Origin: Cohnella luojiensis
Lineage (GTDB): Bacteria > Bacillota > Bacilli > Paenibacillales > Paenibacillaceae
Length of the DNA stretch: 64,000 nucleotides
Assembly (NCBI RefSeq): GCF_004564235.1
Contig: NZ_SOMN01000010.1
Span: 1-64,000, forward strand
Reading direction: 5' to 3'
Numbering within the stretch: the stretch's first letter is position 1; each line of letters begins with the position of its first letter. Shown here piece after piece: positions 35,514-44,827 of the stretch. The notes beneath the pieces are model-generated. The model was not told the DNA's origin and ran no database searches. It saw only the letters and a program-made list of their open reading frames with translations. A program made the translations under genes and the position numbers.

Positions 35514-36844
35514 TTACTTTTCTCCTTTTTAAGTTCCTTAATCATTAAATCAAGATCAGCTTGCATTTCGTCCATGCGTCTTTTTTTAAGCCGTTTTGTT
35601 TTTTTATTATTATTTTTGCGTACAGGGTTTAACGTGTCATATATTATTGTGTCATATATTATTGTTTCATTTTTATCGGTCGTAATTTTTGTCTTTTCTT
35701 CAGAATCCTCTATCAAACTTTTATTTAATATCCCTTCTTCTTCCTTCACGCGAGGAGCTCTGGCAGCCAATTTTCGAAATTCTGCGAGAGTACGATCTGC
35801 GACTACATTCCACTTAAACTGTTCGGCTTGAATAGAAGCGTCTCTTATGAGCCGCTCACGCAATTCAACATCGAAACATAGGGCTTCCAGTCCTTTAGAG
35901 ATACTACTTACATCGTGAGGATCTACAAGTATGGCAGCGTCTCCGACCATCTCGGGCATCGAAGTGGTCGTGGAAGTAAGTACGGGAACGGCACATTGCA
36001 TAGCCTCAAGAACCGGTAAGCCTGCTCCTTCGTATAACGTTGGGAAAGCGACGCCGATCGCCCGGTTATAAATCTGAAGTAACTGCGATTTCGACACACG
36101 CCCTATAAAATGAATACGATCACTCAATCCAGAATCAGCTGAAATACTGTGCAATTGCTCCTGAATAGGTTCAGGGACATGATTGACGAATACAAGTTGA
36201 ACATCATTGTCTTGGGCGCGTTCAATCATTTGTACAAAGGCTTGAATCAAACTCCTCGCATTTTTACGAAAATCGGCCGGCGAAAAAGCAAGGACATACG
36301 GCTTATTTTCCGGAAGAAACGGGATAGGCCGGTTTCCACCTTCCGTTAGATGGAAAAAGTCTTCACAACCGATACCGATCGTAGTAATCTTTTTATCTGA
36401 AAACCCAAATCTGATGAGATCATTTCGGGTATAATCTGAAATCGAGAACAAATGATCTAACTTTTGAAGCATCGCTAATTGAAGAAAGTATCGATGCTGT
36501 ACGACCATATTCTGAAAATAAACTTTAGGAAATACTGCTGGAATAAGGTCGTAAACGACAGCGGTAAATCGAACCTGCGGCAGTTGATCATTATCGATGA
36601 TTTCAGGAAATGGTATTTCCATAGGACTTGGAAAATGAAAAACATCTATATTGTTCTGAATAATAAACCGGGAGAGCTCCGCTTTGAAAACTTCACTGCT
36701 GAGTCCGCTATAATTAGGTTGAAAATAAAATAACTGCACATCTGGATGGTCAAGTAAATGAGCGATATGAGAGAAGGAATAATTGCCAATCCCCTCGAAA
36801 ACAGAAGCATTTTGAGCAAAATTCATATCTATTCCAATTCTCAT
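35510..36844 (-). CDS. GT4 glycosyltransferase with lysine-rich C-terminal tail
   Basis: 444 residues. The first 375 are a normal GT4 enzyme: acceptor half MRIGIDMNFAQNASVFEGIGNYSFSH and donor half with PYVLAFSPADFRKN, IHFIGRVSKSQL, and the nucleotide-binding FPTLYEGAGLPVLEAMQ (Glu motif E-x7-E). The last 70 residues are not part of the fold. They contain the repeated IIYDT and then a highly basic tract (NNNKKTKRLKKRR) ending in a short helix rich in Lys and Glu. The tail could bind membrane or polymer. The gene is AT-rich compared with the mannose genes upstream. Confidence 0.85.
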   Translation of the reverse strand: MRIGIDMNFAQNASVFEGIGNYSFSHIAHLLDHPDVQLFYFQPNYSGLSSEVFKAELSRFIIQNNIDVFHFPSPMEIPFPEIIDNDQLPQVRFTAVVYDLIPAVFPKVYFQNMVVQHRYFLQLAMLQKLDHLFSISDYTRNDLIRFGFSDKKITTIGIGCEDFFHLTEGGNRPIPFLPENKPYVLAFSPADFRKNARSLIQAFVQMIERAQDNDVQLVFVNHVPEPIQEQLHSISADSGLSDRIHFIGRVSKSQLLQIYNRAIGVAFPTLYEGAGLPVLEAMQCAVPVLTSTTTSMPEMVGDAAILVDPHDVSSISKGLEALCFDVELRERLIRDASIQAEQFKWNVVADRTLAEFRKLAARAPRVKEEEGILNKSLIEDSEEKTKITTDKNETIIYDTIIYDTLNPVRKNNNKKTKRLKKRRMDEMQADLDLMIKELKKEKSK

Positions 36845-36847
36845 TCA

Positions 36848-37981
36848 CTATCTCCTTCTTTCCAAATCGCGAGTCGTTACTTTGCCGCCCACCGTTAGTT
36901 CGATCGCCTCGATAAACGCTTGAGCCGTGCGATCCCAGTTCCATTTACGTGCTGTTTCTCTTGCATGAATAGCTTTTACCCGTGCTTCCTGGCGCTGGGA
37001 ATACACTCTTCTCATTAACAACTGCAGCGATCCCGCATCCGCGTCAGCCCATATTTGATCGGACTTATACAAATTTGTATAATGCAAAGGCTTCGCAGGA
37101 AGAAGTCTATAAGGAATTAAATATCCGTTACTTGGATTCAGAAATTCGACATGGCTGCTCCAACCAGTTGCTATGACCGGCTTCTGACAAGCCATGCTTT
37201 CAAGAATTGGCAGCCCGACTCCCTCTCCCCGAGTAGGCAATACAAAGCAATCAGCGCCACGATAAAGTGCCGCCATCTGGTGAGGAGTCATTGTCTTTGT
37301 AAGGAGACGAACTCGAGGTAAATCACGGCGGTTCGTTATGTCGTTAATCGCCTCTTCGTACCATTCAAGCGGAAACGTATCGACATCGTTTCCAAAGGTT
37401 TTGATCATCAATAATACCGGTTCATCCGTATGAAATTCTTCCAAGTACGCATTCAACAATATTTGGGGCGCCTTACGCTCGGACCATCCAAAGACGGATA
37501 AGAAGATGAAGAAATGCTCGCTCTCCCCAAGCCTATCACGAGGACCTTCTGGACTATATAGGTCGGAATCAACACCATAAGGTGCAATAAATAGTGGAAT
37601 CCTCGCCCCGCCATCTAAGAAAGACTGTCTATTGAATTCGCTTGGAATGATCAGGCCGTCGAATTGATTGATACCATGAATCATTTCCTCCGGGACCTTT
37701 GATGTCTCCCACATCGTGCAGCTTAATGCTTTCTTAAATCGGCTCCGTTCGTGAGGATGACGATTGACTTCGATTGTCAGCAAAACCTGTTCCTGTTGAA
37801 GAGGTTTATTCTCCATGGCATGTAATCTTTGAAGCTCAGCGTCGTCGAGGCAATTATAAACTGTACCCAACGCTTCGATTTTTACATCAATTCCGGCATC
37901 CTCCATTTTATAGGCTATCTGACGTGCGCTATTTCCAAAGCCTGTAGGCTCATAAAAGGTATTTCTAAAAACAACCTGCAT
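36848..37981 (-). CDS. GT4 glycosyltransferase
   Basis: 377 residues. The N-terminal half starts FRNTFYEPTGFGNSARQIAYKM and the C-terminal half carries FLSVFGWSERKAPQILLNAYLEEF and FVLPTRGEGVGLPILESMACQKPVIAT, the GT4 donor-site motif. It probably uses a nucleotide-activated mannose or deoxyhexose supplied by the neighbouring genes. GGAGGTGG precedes the start. It is about as long as, and similar in layout to, the protein encoded just upstream (38012-39142), suggesting an old duplication. Confidence 0.87.
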   Translation of the reverse strand: MQVVFRNTFYEPTGFGNSARQIAYKMEDAGIDVKIEALGTVYNCLDDAELQRLHAMENKPLQQEQVLLTIEVNRHPHERSRFKKALSCTMWETSKVPEEMIHGINQFDGLIIPSEFNRQSFLDGGARIPLFIAPYGVDSDLYSPEGPRDRLGESEHFFIFLSVFGWSERKAPQILLNAYLEEFHTDEPVLLMIKTFGNDVDTFPLEWYEEAINDITNRRDLPRVRLLTKTMTPHQMAALYRGADCFVLPTRGEGVGLPILESMACQKPVIATGWSSHVEFLNPSNGYLIPYRLLPAKPLHYTNLYKSDQIWADADAGSLQLLMRRVYSQRQEARVKAIHARETARKWNWDRTAQAFIEAIELTVGGKVTTRDLERRR

Positions 37982-38011
37982 GCTTCCACCTCCAAAAAAC
38001 TCTCATCGGAA

Positions 38012-39142
38012 TCAACCATTACACCTTATTGCAAATAATAAGGAATCGATTCGATCAACCATTTTGACGGTGCTCCAATTCCTCACTACTTGTTGTCTCG
38101 CCAGCTTCCCCTTTTCTTTGATTTCCTCCGGATGTTCAACCGCGTATCGCATCCATTTGCGAGTGTAGGATAAAGAGGGAACGGCCCAGCGGGAACCGTT
38201 GTAAATGGCATCGCTCGGAATCCCGAATCTCGGAATAGATGCGAGGTGCTCCACTTCAATTAAATAGCCGTTCTCAAGGTTTACGAAATCGAGGTGTGCC
38301 GACCAGTTCGTTGTAATAACCGGGATCCCGCTTGACAAGGCTTCGAGAGCGGGCAGATTCCATCCTTCTCCGTGTGTTGGAATAATATAACAGAATCCCG
38401 CCCTATAAAAGGATGGAATTTGTTCATAGGACAGGCCATGTGTGATGAATTGCAGCAATGGGGGATCGGAAACGTTGATACTGTCGACCATTTCATTCCA
38501 ATAACGGCACATTCTTGTTCCGATTGAATCATACCCGCTTCCATCATATGTTTTGATAACCAACAAGACGTGATCCGAACCCGTAAACTCCTCCAAGAAT
38601 GCACGCAGCAACAGATTATACCCTTTTCGGGGAATCCATTCAAAGTTGGATAAAAAGACAAACCGTCCATGATCCCGTTCCAAATGCAGGGGGGCAACTT
38701 CCGGATGAAACCGATTAACATCCACCCCGATCGGCACGACTTTGATTTTTTCCTGTCGAACTCCGCTTCCCAAGAAGGTTTGTTCGTTGAATGTTGAAGG
38801 AACCCAAACTTGATCCATTAGATTGCATCTGGTTACCCAATTCAGCGGCAAACTGTCACATTCGAGCATGGTCATCCCGATGTTGATTCTGCCCCATACG
38901 GGAAGGAAAAATTGTGCCGCGCAGATATGAATAATCGGCCCATCGGGGAAAACGGAGGTCCCGCATAGCTGCAACAATTTTTGTTTCTGCAGGGCCGGTA
39001 ATCCTGCATCCAATTTGTTCCCATCTTTAGGAATGACGCGAATTTCATAACCATCTGCTATCAGGGCGAAGATAATCGATCGTGCCGCTTCCGCATAACC
39101 CGAAGCATCGAATAAGGGACAGAAAACCGTGAGTTGCTTCAT
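38012..39142 (-). CDS. GT4 glycosyltransferase
   Basis: 376 residues. It begins LTVFCPLFDASGYAEAARSIIFAL. The donor half includes FVFLSNFEWIPRKGYNLLLRAFLEEF and YIIPTHGEGWNLPALEALSSGIPVITT with the paired Glu residues of GT4 enzymes. It lies 32 bases after the guanylyltransferase gene and 30 bases before the next GT4 gene, within the same operon. The transferred sugar is not readable from sequence. Confidence 0.87.
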   Translation of the reverse strand: MKQLTVFCPLFDASGYAEAARSIIFALIADGYEIRVIPKDGNKLDAGLPALQKQKLLQLCGTSVFPDGPIIHICAAQFFLPVWGRINIGMTMLECDSLPLNWVTRCNLMDQVWVPSTFNEQTFLGSGVRQEKIKVVPIGVDVNRFHPEVAPLHLERDHGRFVFLSNFEWIPRKGYNLLLRAFLEEFTGSDHVLLVIKTYDGSGYDSIGTRMCRYWNEMVDSINVSDPPLLQFITHGLSYEQIPSFYRAGFCYIIPTHGEGWNLPALEALSSGIPVITTNWSAHLDFVNLENGYLIEVEHLASIPRFGIPSDAIYNGSRWAVPSLSYTRKWMRYAVEHPEEIKEKGKLARQQVVRNWSTVKMVDRIDSLLFAIRCNG

Positions 39143-39174
39143 TTATCCCTCTCCCTAGACTTGCAATTGCAACC

Positions 39175-40239
39175 TTAAAGCAGGTGGTTCATTCCCCGCT
39201 CCAGGAGAAGTTCATAAATATCTTTGATTTCATGCTCACGCCCTTTTTTACATACCAATATCGCATCTTTCGTCGAGACGATAATCATGTTCTCGAGACC
39301 TATCGCAGCGATCGGAATTTCCCTGCCGTCGATAATGCAATGATGCGTATCGATTCCTACGCCGGTTCCGAGTACCGTATTGCCCTTTTCATCTTTTTCT
39401 TTCCCGATTTCTCCTAGAGATGCCCAGTTACCTACGTCGTTCCAATCGAACGTTGCCGGAACCATATACACATTGTCCGCTTTTTCGAGAATTCCGTAAT
39501 CTACTGATAGTTGAGGTAAATTCTTATACTCTTGCGCGATTACCCGGTGTTCGGATTCTTGCCCGAACCCTCGTTCCATTCGGATCAGAGCGTCATAAAG
39601 GATCGGCAAATGCTTTTCGATCATCCCAAGGATGGTCGATGCCTTCCAGACGAAAATCCCGCTGTTCCAGTAATGAAAGCCTGTGGTCAGAAACTTTCGT
39701 GCCAAATCGGAAGCCGGTTTCTCGATAAACCTCTCCACTTTATAACAGAATTCATTCTGACCGGGGATCACTTGGATATATCCGAAACCCGTTTCCGGCT
39801 TGTTGGGAGAAATCCCGATGGTTACGATATGATCTTGTTTCGCCGCTTTTTCGGATGCGATGGCAATGCATTTTTCGAACTCTTCATCGTTTCGAACATA
39901 AGCATCAGCCGGAGACGTTACCATAACGGGATCGCGGCCCCGATGAAGCTGGCGAATGGCGGAAAGCCCGATAGAGGCTGCCGTATCTTTGCCTTCGGGC
40001 TCAATGATAACATTAGACATGGAAAGGAAGGGAAGTTGATCCTGTACGATATGTTCATACTTCTGTATCGTTACGACATGGATATCCTGAAGGGGAACGA
40101 ATTTCGCAAAACGGCTTACGGTGGCCTGCAGCATCGATTGGCGATGCGTAATGGAAAGGAATTGCTTGGGGCGTCCCAAGCGACTTTTAGGCCATAACCG
40201 TTTGCCGTTGCCGCCTGCCAAGATCAAGATACAATGCAA
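39175..40239 (-). CDS. manC: Mannose-1-phosphate guanylyltransferase
   Basis: About 354 residues, the short form without a fused isomerase domain. The N-terminus holds the nucleotidyltransferase signature ILAGGNGKRLWPKSR. Later motifs are FVEKP-like VERFIEKPASD, FHYWNSGIFVWKAS, and STFDWNDVGNWASL (here ATFDWNDVGNW), which bind mannose-1-phosphate. It makes GDP-mannose for the dehydratase/reductase and transferases around it. I chose the TTG at 40239, because AAGGAGG lies 8 bases upstream and family members start directly before the AGG motif; the ATG at 40284 would add 15 unusual residues. Confidence 0.9.
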   Translation of the reverse strand: MHCILILAGGNGKRLWPKSRLGRPKQFLSITHRQSMLQATVSRFAKFVPLQDIHVVTIQKYEHIVQDQLPFLSMSNVIIEPEGKDTAASIGLSAIRQLHRGRDPVMVTSPADAYVRNDEEFEKCIAIASEKAAKQDHIVTIGISPNKPETGFGYIQVIPGQNEFCYKVERFIEKPASDLARKFLTTGFHYWNSGIFVWKASTILGMIEKHLPILYDALIRMERGFGQESEHRVIAQEYKNLPQLSVDYGILEKADNVYMVPATFDWNDVGNWASLGEIGKEKDEKGNTVLGTGVGIDTHHCIIDGREIPIAAIGLENMIIVSTKDAILVCKKGREHEIKDIYELLLERGMNHLL

Positions 40240-40259
40240 AGGGATCCCCTCCTTACGAT

Positions 40260-41219
40260 TCAATTTCTCAATTGCTCTCTCCAATAATTTAGAAGATCCT
40301 CCATTGTTTGTTCAAAGGCGATTACAGGCTTCCATCCCGTTTTATCCCGGAATTTGGTACAGTCCCCAAGAAGGATCTCTACATCGGAGGGACGCAGACG
40401 TTCGGGATCCACTTTAAGCTCAATCTTTACTTCCGAAAACGACAATAGAGTCTGCAGCATTTCGTGAATGGTACAGGCTTCCCCGGATGAGATATTATAA
40501 ACTTCGCCGGGATCCCCTTTCTCAAGCGCGGCCCAATAAGCTTTCACGACATCGCGGACATCGGTGAAATCTCTCTTGGCCTGCAAGTTTCCAACATAAA
40601 TCATAGAGGGCTTGGTTCCGAGCTCGATCTGTGCGATCTGCTTGGCAAAATTCGAAGTCACGAAGCTTTCCCCTCTCCGAGGCCCGGTATGGTTAAAGGT
40701 TCGAGTCCTTATGATCTTTAATCCATAGCTGTGATAATATTGGTACCCCAGATAATCTTGGGCTACTTTGCTTACGGCATACGGGCTTAACGGCCGGAGC
40801 GGGTTCGTCTCCTTGATCGGCGTTTCTTCCGGGTAGACCATTCCGTATTCCTCGCTGGAGCAGGCAATTTGAATTTTGCAGTCGATATCGAACTTTCGCA
40901 CAGCCTCGAAGATGTTGATCTGGCCAACGGTATTATTAGTCATGGTATCCGTGGGTGAATTCCATGAGGTAGGAACAAAGCTTTGGGCGGCAAGGTGAAA
41001 GATGAAATCGGGCCGAATTTCCCGGATCATCTCATTGACGGAATGAGGGTCTTTCAGTTCGCATTCCGCGAGTCTGATATGCGGCAAAAGATGCTCGATG
41101 TGGTCCATGCGGCTTCTTAAACGATAACTCCCATACACTTCCGTATCCCCGCGCGACAAAAGGTATTCCCCCAGGTGGCTGCCCGCAAATCCGGTAATTC
41201 CGGTAATTAATGCTTTCAA
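40260..41219 (-). CDS. GDP-mannose 4,6-dehydratase / GDP-4-keto-6-deoxymannose reductase (extended SDR)
   Basis: 319 residues. The NAD(P)-binding motif is ITGITGFAGSHLGEYL, and the catalytic YxxxK is PYAVSKVAQ near residue 150 with the Ser in ACSSEEYG. The segments NHTGPRRGESFVTSNFAKQIAQIE and VGNLQAKRDFTDVRDVVKAYW resemble the reductase (RMD) that gives GDP-D-rhamnose at least as closely as the dehydratase (GMD). Both steps use related enzymes, and only one gene is present, so the partner may lie elsewhere. It follows the GT4 gene by 30 bases and precedes manC by 20, which fits making a GDP-deoxyhexose. Confidence 0.83.
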   Translation of the reverse strand: MKALITGITGFAGSHLGEYLLSRGDTEVYGSYRLRSRMDHIEHLLPHIRLAECELKDPHSVNEMIREIRPDFIFHLAAQSFVPTSWNSPTDTMTNNTVGQINIFEAVRKFDIDCKIQIACSSEEYGMVYPEETPIKETNPLRPLSPYAVSKVAQDYLGYQYYHSYGLKIIRTRTFNHTGPRRGESFVTSNFAKQIAQIELGTKPSMIYVGNLQAKRDFTDVRDVVKAYWAALEKGDPGEVYNISSGEACTIHEMLQTLLSFSEVKIELKVDPERLRPSDVEILLGDCTKFRDKTGWKPVIAFEQTMEDLLNYWREQLRN

Positions 41220-41249
41220 GGGATTGTTCCTCCTCAGAATAATAATGGT

Positions 41250-42272
41250 TTAACCCTTACCGGCATGCCGACCGAAAATATGATCCAAACGATGAAGGAC
41301 TCTCGGCCAATCGTACCTTCGCGCGGTTTCCCTTCCTTTGACGGAAATGGATTCCGCGAACTCACGATCGGTCAACACCCGGACAATCCCTTGAGCAACC
41401 CCATCCACGTCCCCTTTCTCCACCATGACGCAGTTCTTCTCATGATGGCAAAATTCTTCGTTCCCTTCCGCTCCGGTAACGACCACCGGGGTGCCGCATG
41501 CCATCGCTTCAAGAATGGGGAGTCCGAAACCTTCGTGAAACGAAGTTTGGACAAATACGCCGCAATTCGAATACAGCTGCGCAATCGTTCGATCATCGGG
41601 ACGAAATAAATGATGCCCCGGGATTCCGTAAATGCCGGGATCCTCAAACCCGTACGTATCGAATGATATTTGGGGAAGCTCGCGATAAACGGCCTTAACC
41701 GCCTGAACGGTTATGTCGTATCCTTTCAAAGGCTGGCTTTTCCGGCTGCAGGCAACAATTCGGCAAGGGTCATAACCGTCAGTCCGGCTGGGTTTGAACA
41801 CATCCTGATCGATCGCGATGGAGATGGGGATCGCGTCTCTTTGATAATGTTCCGACAACTGGTTAGCCGTCCAATCCGCAATCGTTAAAATCGGCATCGG
41901 TATGTTATAGGTTTGGCGGACTTGATCGCCCATTGCCGGCCAGTGGGGATAATAGCTTTCTTCGATATCCTGCACAAGGTAGAAAGGAATCCCGCATCCG
42001 CCCTGCTTCGGATCGCAACAGTTCCATACCACCTGTGCGGTCTTCCACCACGTTGCGACTTTTATTGCATCCATTTTTTTCAACTCATTCGACATAATCG
42101 AATAATTGGGAAACTGCCTGATCTTCGTTCTAAGCGGGAACCAATCCGGTTGTCCTCCTAGAGCAAACAAGTGCGTACGGTAACCCAGATCCGCCAGGCG
42201 GTCCGCCTGCTCGAATACATTTTTAATGCCTCCGGCCAGAACGGTGGATTCCAGGACATATACAATATCCAT
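41250..42272 (-). CDS. GT4 glycosyltransferase, first gene of the glycan operon
   Basis: About 340 residues from the ATG at 42272. The protein begins MDIVYVLESTVLAGGIKNVFEQA, and the donor half holds IVACSRKSQPLKGYDITVQA and FVQTSFHEGFGLPILEAMACGTPVVVT, a clear GT4 motif. The ATG at 42272 directly abuts AGGGGG, which is too close for normal spacing, while an ATG at 42335 would add 21 residues without a good ribosome site, so the start is uncertain. It heads the minus-strand operon that runs down to 32366, and it faces away from the small gene at 42515. Confidence 0.85.
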   Translation of the reverse strand: MDIVYVLESTVLAGGIKNVFEQADRLADLGYRTHLFALGGQPDWFPLRTKIRQFPNYSIMSNELKKMDAIKVATWWKTAQVVWNCCDPKQGGCGIPFYLVQDIEESYYPHWPAMGDQVRQTYNIPMPILTIADWTANQLSEHYQRDAIPISIAIDQDVFKPSRTDGYDPCRIVACSRKSQPLKGYDITVQAVKAVYRELPQISFDTYGFEDPGIYGIPGHHLFRPDDRTIAQLYSNCGVFVQTSFHEGFGLPILEAMACGTPVVVTGAEGNEEFCHHEKNCVMVEKGDVDGVAQGIVRVLTDREFAESISVKGRETARRYDWPRVLHRLDHIFGRHAGKG

Positions 42273-42514
42273 CCCCCTAACGGGGCACCCCCTTTCTTCC
42301 CATCCAACCCCTATGCTGGATTTAATCAAATGCATTAGTTATTCATATGGCAATTAGGTACTTGGGTAACGGCGTTTGTCCCGAACCGGATAAATCATCG
42401 CCTTGCCTATTAGGGCATGTCTGGGTTCTTTCATCATCTTTGGGATAGACGAGTTTCCCCTGTCTATTAGTGGACATATGGTACATCAACTTTTGACAAA
42501 GGAGAGTGCTATGA

Positions 42515-42955
42515 TTGACATTAAAAGTCGAGGATAAAACCGATTGTCCCCCGAAGAAGTTTAAGATAAAAATCCCGAAAAAACGAAAAAAGAGAAGGGG
42601 ATTATCCCTTCTCGAACGGTTTAAGCGGCTGCGCCGGCAGGTTGCCCGAATCTCGAGGTTTCTTCAAAGAAGATTAAACGCACTGGCTGAAGTTTTGCTC
42701 GGTCTCCAAGGGGTTACCAATGCCCTCCGCAATGACGTGAATGTCCTTCAAGCAGAAGTCAGCGATTTAACCGAAGAGGAAGATGCCCTGCGAAGCCAGC
42801 TTCAAGCCCGAATCGGCACAATTATTACGATCAACACGGATGCCGGAACCATAACCGGAACCTTAACTGCGGTGGGTGAAGACTTCGCGCAAATACTAGA
42901 GGCTTCGGGCGCGATCGTGCTGGTTCGATTTGAAAGTATCAATTCGTTTATTTAA
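42515..42955 (+). CDS. Small basic coiled-coil protein with Sm-like (DUF2642-type) C-terminus
   Basis: 146 residues. A lysine-rich N-terminus (KIKIPKKRKKRRG) leads into a long heptad-like helix (about 30-100, VTNALRNDVNVLQAEVSDL). The last 50 residues (GTIITINTDAGTITGTLTAVGEDFAQIL) form a small beta domain like that of DUF2642 spore and coat proteins. The start is TTG, about 11 bases after AAAGGAG; the ATG 4 bases upstream opens only an 8-codon frame. A CATATGGTA (42474-42482) in the leader resembles the -10 of mother-cell sigma factors, but no matching -35 is seen. A surface or spore role is an inference. Confidence 0.65.
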   Translation: MTLKVEDKTDCPPKKFKIKIPKKRKKRRGLSLLERFKRLRRQVARISRFLQRRLNALAEVLLGLQGVTNALRNDVNVLQAEVSDLTEEEDALRSQLQARIGTIITINTDAGTITGTLTAVGEDFAQILEASGAIVLVRFESINSFI

Positions 42956-43106
42956 ACGATCAGAAAGCATAAAATTCTATGTTTTTATACTCATCTGATC
43001 GCTCGATACAAACGTATACCAGCCGTCCTGTGGACGGCGGAGCCGTTTTACTTGGAGAGGTTGATACGATGAGAGTACCCTAAAGATCTAAGCGAGGTGA
43101 GTTTTA

Positions 43107-43310
43107 GTGGATTTTGCCGATATACTTGCGACTTTTATCGGTCGAACCGTAGAGGTTTTCCAGACGACGCAATTCCTTTCCGGCCAGCTTGTTGCCGTAA
43201 CTCCAGGAACATTCACGGTGCAGACCAGTCAAAATATCTATACGCCGTCTACCGTACGAGTAAACGTAGTGATTGAAAATACAGAATTTGTTCGTATTCT
43301 TCCGGCTTAA
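43107..43310 (+). CDS. Small DUF2642-like protein
   Basis: 67 residues forming a single Sm-like beta domain (FIGRTVEVFQTTQFLSGQLVAVTPGTFTVQ). It matches the C-terminal domain of the neighbouring 146-residue protein in pattern. The start is GTG with GCGAGGTGAG upstream. A four-codon frame with its own GGAGAGG site (43070-43084) precedes it. Its stop codon overlaps that of the convergent glycosyltransferase gene by 4 bases. Proteins of this family are often linked to spore layers in Bacillales. The function is unknown. Confidence 0.65.
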   Translation: MDFADILATFIGRTVEVFQTTQFLSGQLVAVTPGTFTVQTSQNIYTPSTVRVNVVIENTEFVRILPA

Positions 43311-44647
43311 TTAACTTCTATGTTCTCTGCCCGCAATAACTCTCGTCTCATCCATCCCGCCCAGCGCTCGTAATTCCCCTGATTTCGTCGCGTGATGCTT
43401 GCGTTTCGAATTCTGCGATGATACAGCGCCTTCCGAATGTGCTTCACTGTATACCTGCTTGAAATTCGAATTAGCAGCTGAACGTCTTCGTACAACCTTC
43501 CTTGATACGGATCGTGCTCCCACCACCCTCCGAGTTCTTTCAAGATCCGAATCCGATAGCTTCTTGGAGCGAGCGGAGACGCGGAACTCAACAAACGTTC
43601 AGGAGTTATCTCGGGCAGAGGCAATTCTATCCGTTTGAAAAGCAGTTGTTTGTTCGATCGTTCAAGCCATTCGTAATGATGTGCATAGAATGCTCCGATA
43701 TCATCCGATGTCAAAGCTTGTTCCGCAATGACTTCCAGACAGTCGGGAGTCAGCCAGTCATCCGCATCGAGCTCTAACAACCATTTTCCTCTTGCCAAGG
43801 ACAATGCTTTGTTTAAACAGAAGGCTTTCCCGCGATTTTCTTCGTTTCGGATCAGGATGACACGGGGGTCGATGGCATATGGCTGCAGCTTCTCCCCTGT
43901 ATCATCCTGAGATCCGTCGTCGATTACGATCAGTTCCCAATCAGTGAACGATTGAATAAGCATGCTGCGTATCGACCACGGCAGATATTCGGCGTTATCG
44001 AATGTACACACGACCACAGTAATGATTGGAATTGCCGTCACTGAAACCGTACGCGGAATAGAAGATATTATTGGGTGAATACAGGACCATTCTTCTTTCG
44101 ATTTCCTCCAGCCAGGGCTGCTGCTAAAATAGCGGGCCTTCCATGACTGAGTACGATATTCGCGCCAAGTCCATGCAGAAGAGAGCCGGTACATCATTTC
44201 CAGCAGTACATATTGCTCGAACGGGAGGTTGACGCTTGTCAGAAAACTTCCGGATGCATCAGGCTTGCCGATGTCTTCGCCCGTTTCGCCGATCATTCCC
44301 GCGACAGCTTCCCTTCGCCAGACTACCGGCCCCCGCGGTGCGATTGACGATAACGGGAGTACATCGGAAGTTGGCTCGGAGGGCTGAAGGCATATTCCGG
44401 CACAATCGTCCGGAAGTTCCTTAAACCAATCCTGCAACTCAGAATGAAATCCATGTTCCAGCTGCTCACCGGCATATAAAGTAATGAAAAACGGCTCGCG
44501 AGATGCTTCGATGGCACGGTTCATGATCGCCGCAAAGTTGAGATTCACCGGGATGCTTCTGAAGCCCGAAAATGCGTTTTGAACGCTTATCTCCGTTTGT
44601 CGAAGCGCCACGGGATTGAACTCCAGATCCAGAATAAAGACAATCAT
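43307..44647 (-). CDS. GT2-family glycosyltransferase with extra N-terminal region
   Basis: 446 residues. The C-terminal 240 residues are a typical GT2 domain: ITVVVCTFDNAEYLPWSIRSML, WELIVIDDGSQDDTGE and the metal-binding LLELDADDWLTPD, then YEDVQLLIRIS as the acceptor-side acidic motif. The N-terminal 200 residues (MIVFILDLEFNPVALRQ to REYRTQSW) look like a degenerate GT-A fold without a DxD motif. It is read alone, with tRNA genes upstream on the same strand and convergent small genes downstream. It probably adds one sugar to the surface or spore glycan. Confidence 0.8.
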   Translation of the reverse strand: MIVFILDLEFNPVALRQTEISVQNAFSGFRSIPVNLNFAAIMNRAIEASREPFFITLYAGEQLEHGFHSELQDWFKELPDDCAGICLQPSEPTSDVLPLSSIAPRGPVVWRREAVAGMIGETGEDIGKPDASGSFLTSVNLPFEQYVLLEMMYRLSSAWTWREYRTQSWKARYFSSSPGWRKSKEEWSCIHPIISSIPRTVSVTAIPIITVVVCTFDNAEYLPWSIRSMLIQSFTDWELIVIDDGSQDDTGEKLQPYAIDPRVILIRNEENRGKAFCLNKALSLARGKWLLELDADDWLTPDCLEVIAEQALTSDDIGAFYAHHYEWLERSNKQLLFKRIELPLPEITPERLLSSASPLAPRSYRIRILKELGGWWEHDPYQGRLYEDVQLLIRISSRYTVKHIRKALYHRRIRNASITRRNQGNYERWAGWMRRELLRAENIEVN

Positions 44648-44827
44648 ACGGCACCTCTCAGCAAATGATGCAGGACCGTGTCAATAGATATTTGTATCCT
44701 ATGTTGCCCTCCGTATAATTGTTCTCGGACTTTTCGCAAGGTTATCGTTTCACCAATCGTTATTATGCTCGCCGAACAGCATTTTGGTGGATAACCGGAG
44801 GAATAAATATTAATGCAAATTAGATAT

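Noticed and set aside
42474..42482. A sigma-K promoter for the DUF2642-like gene
   Set aside because: CATATGGTA resembles the -10 box, but no suitable -35 element lies 16-17 bases upstream; kept only as a remark in the gene entry.
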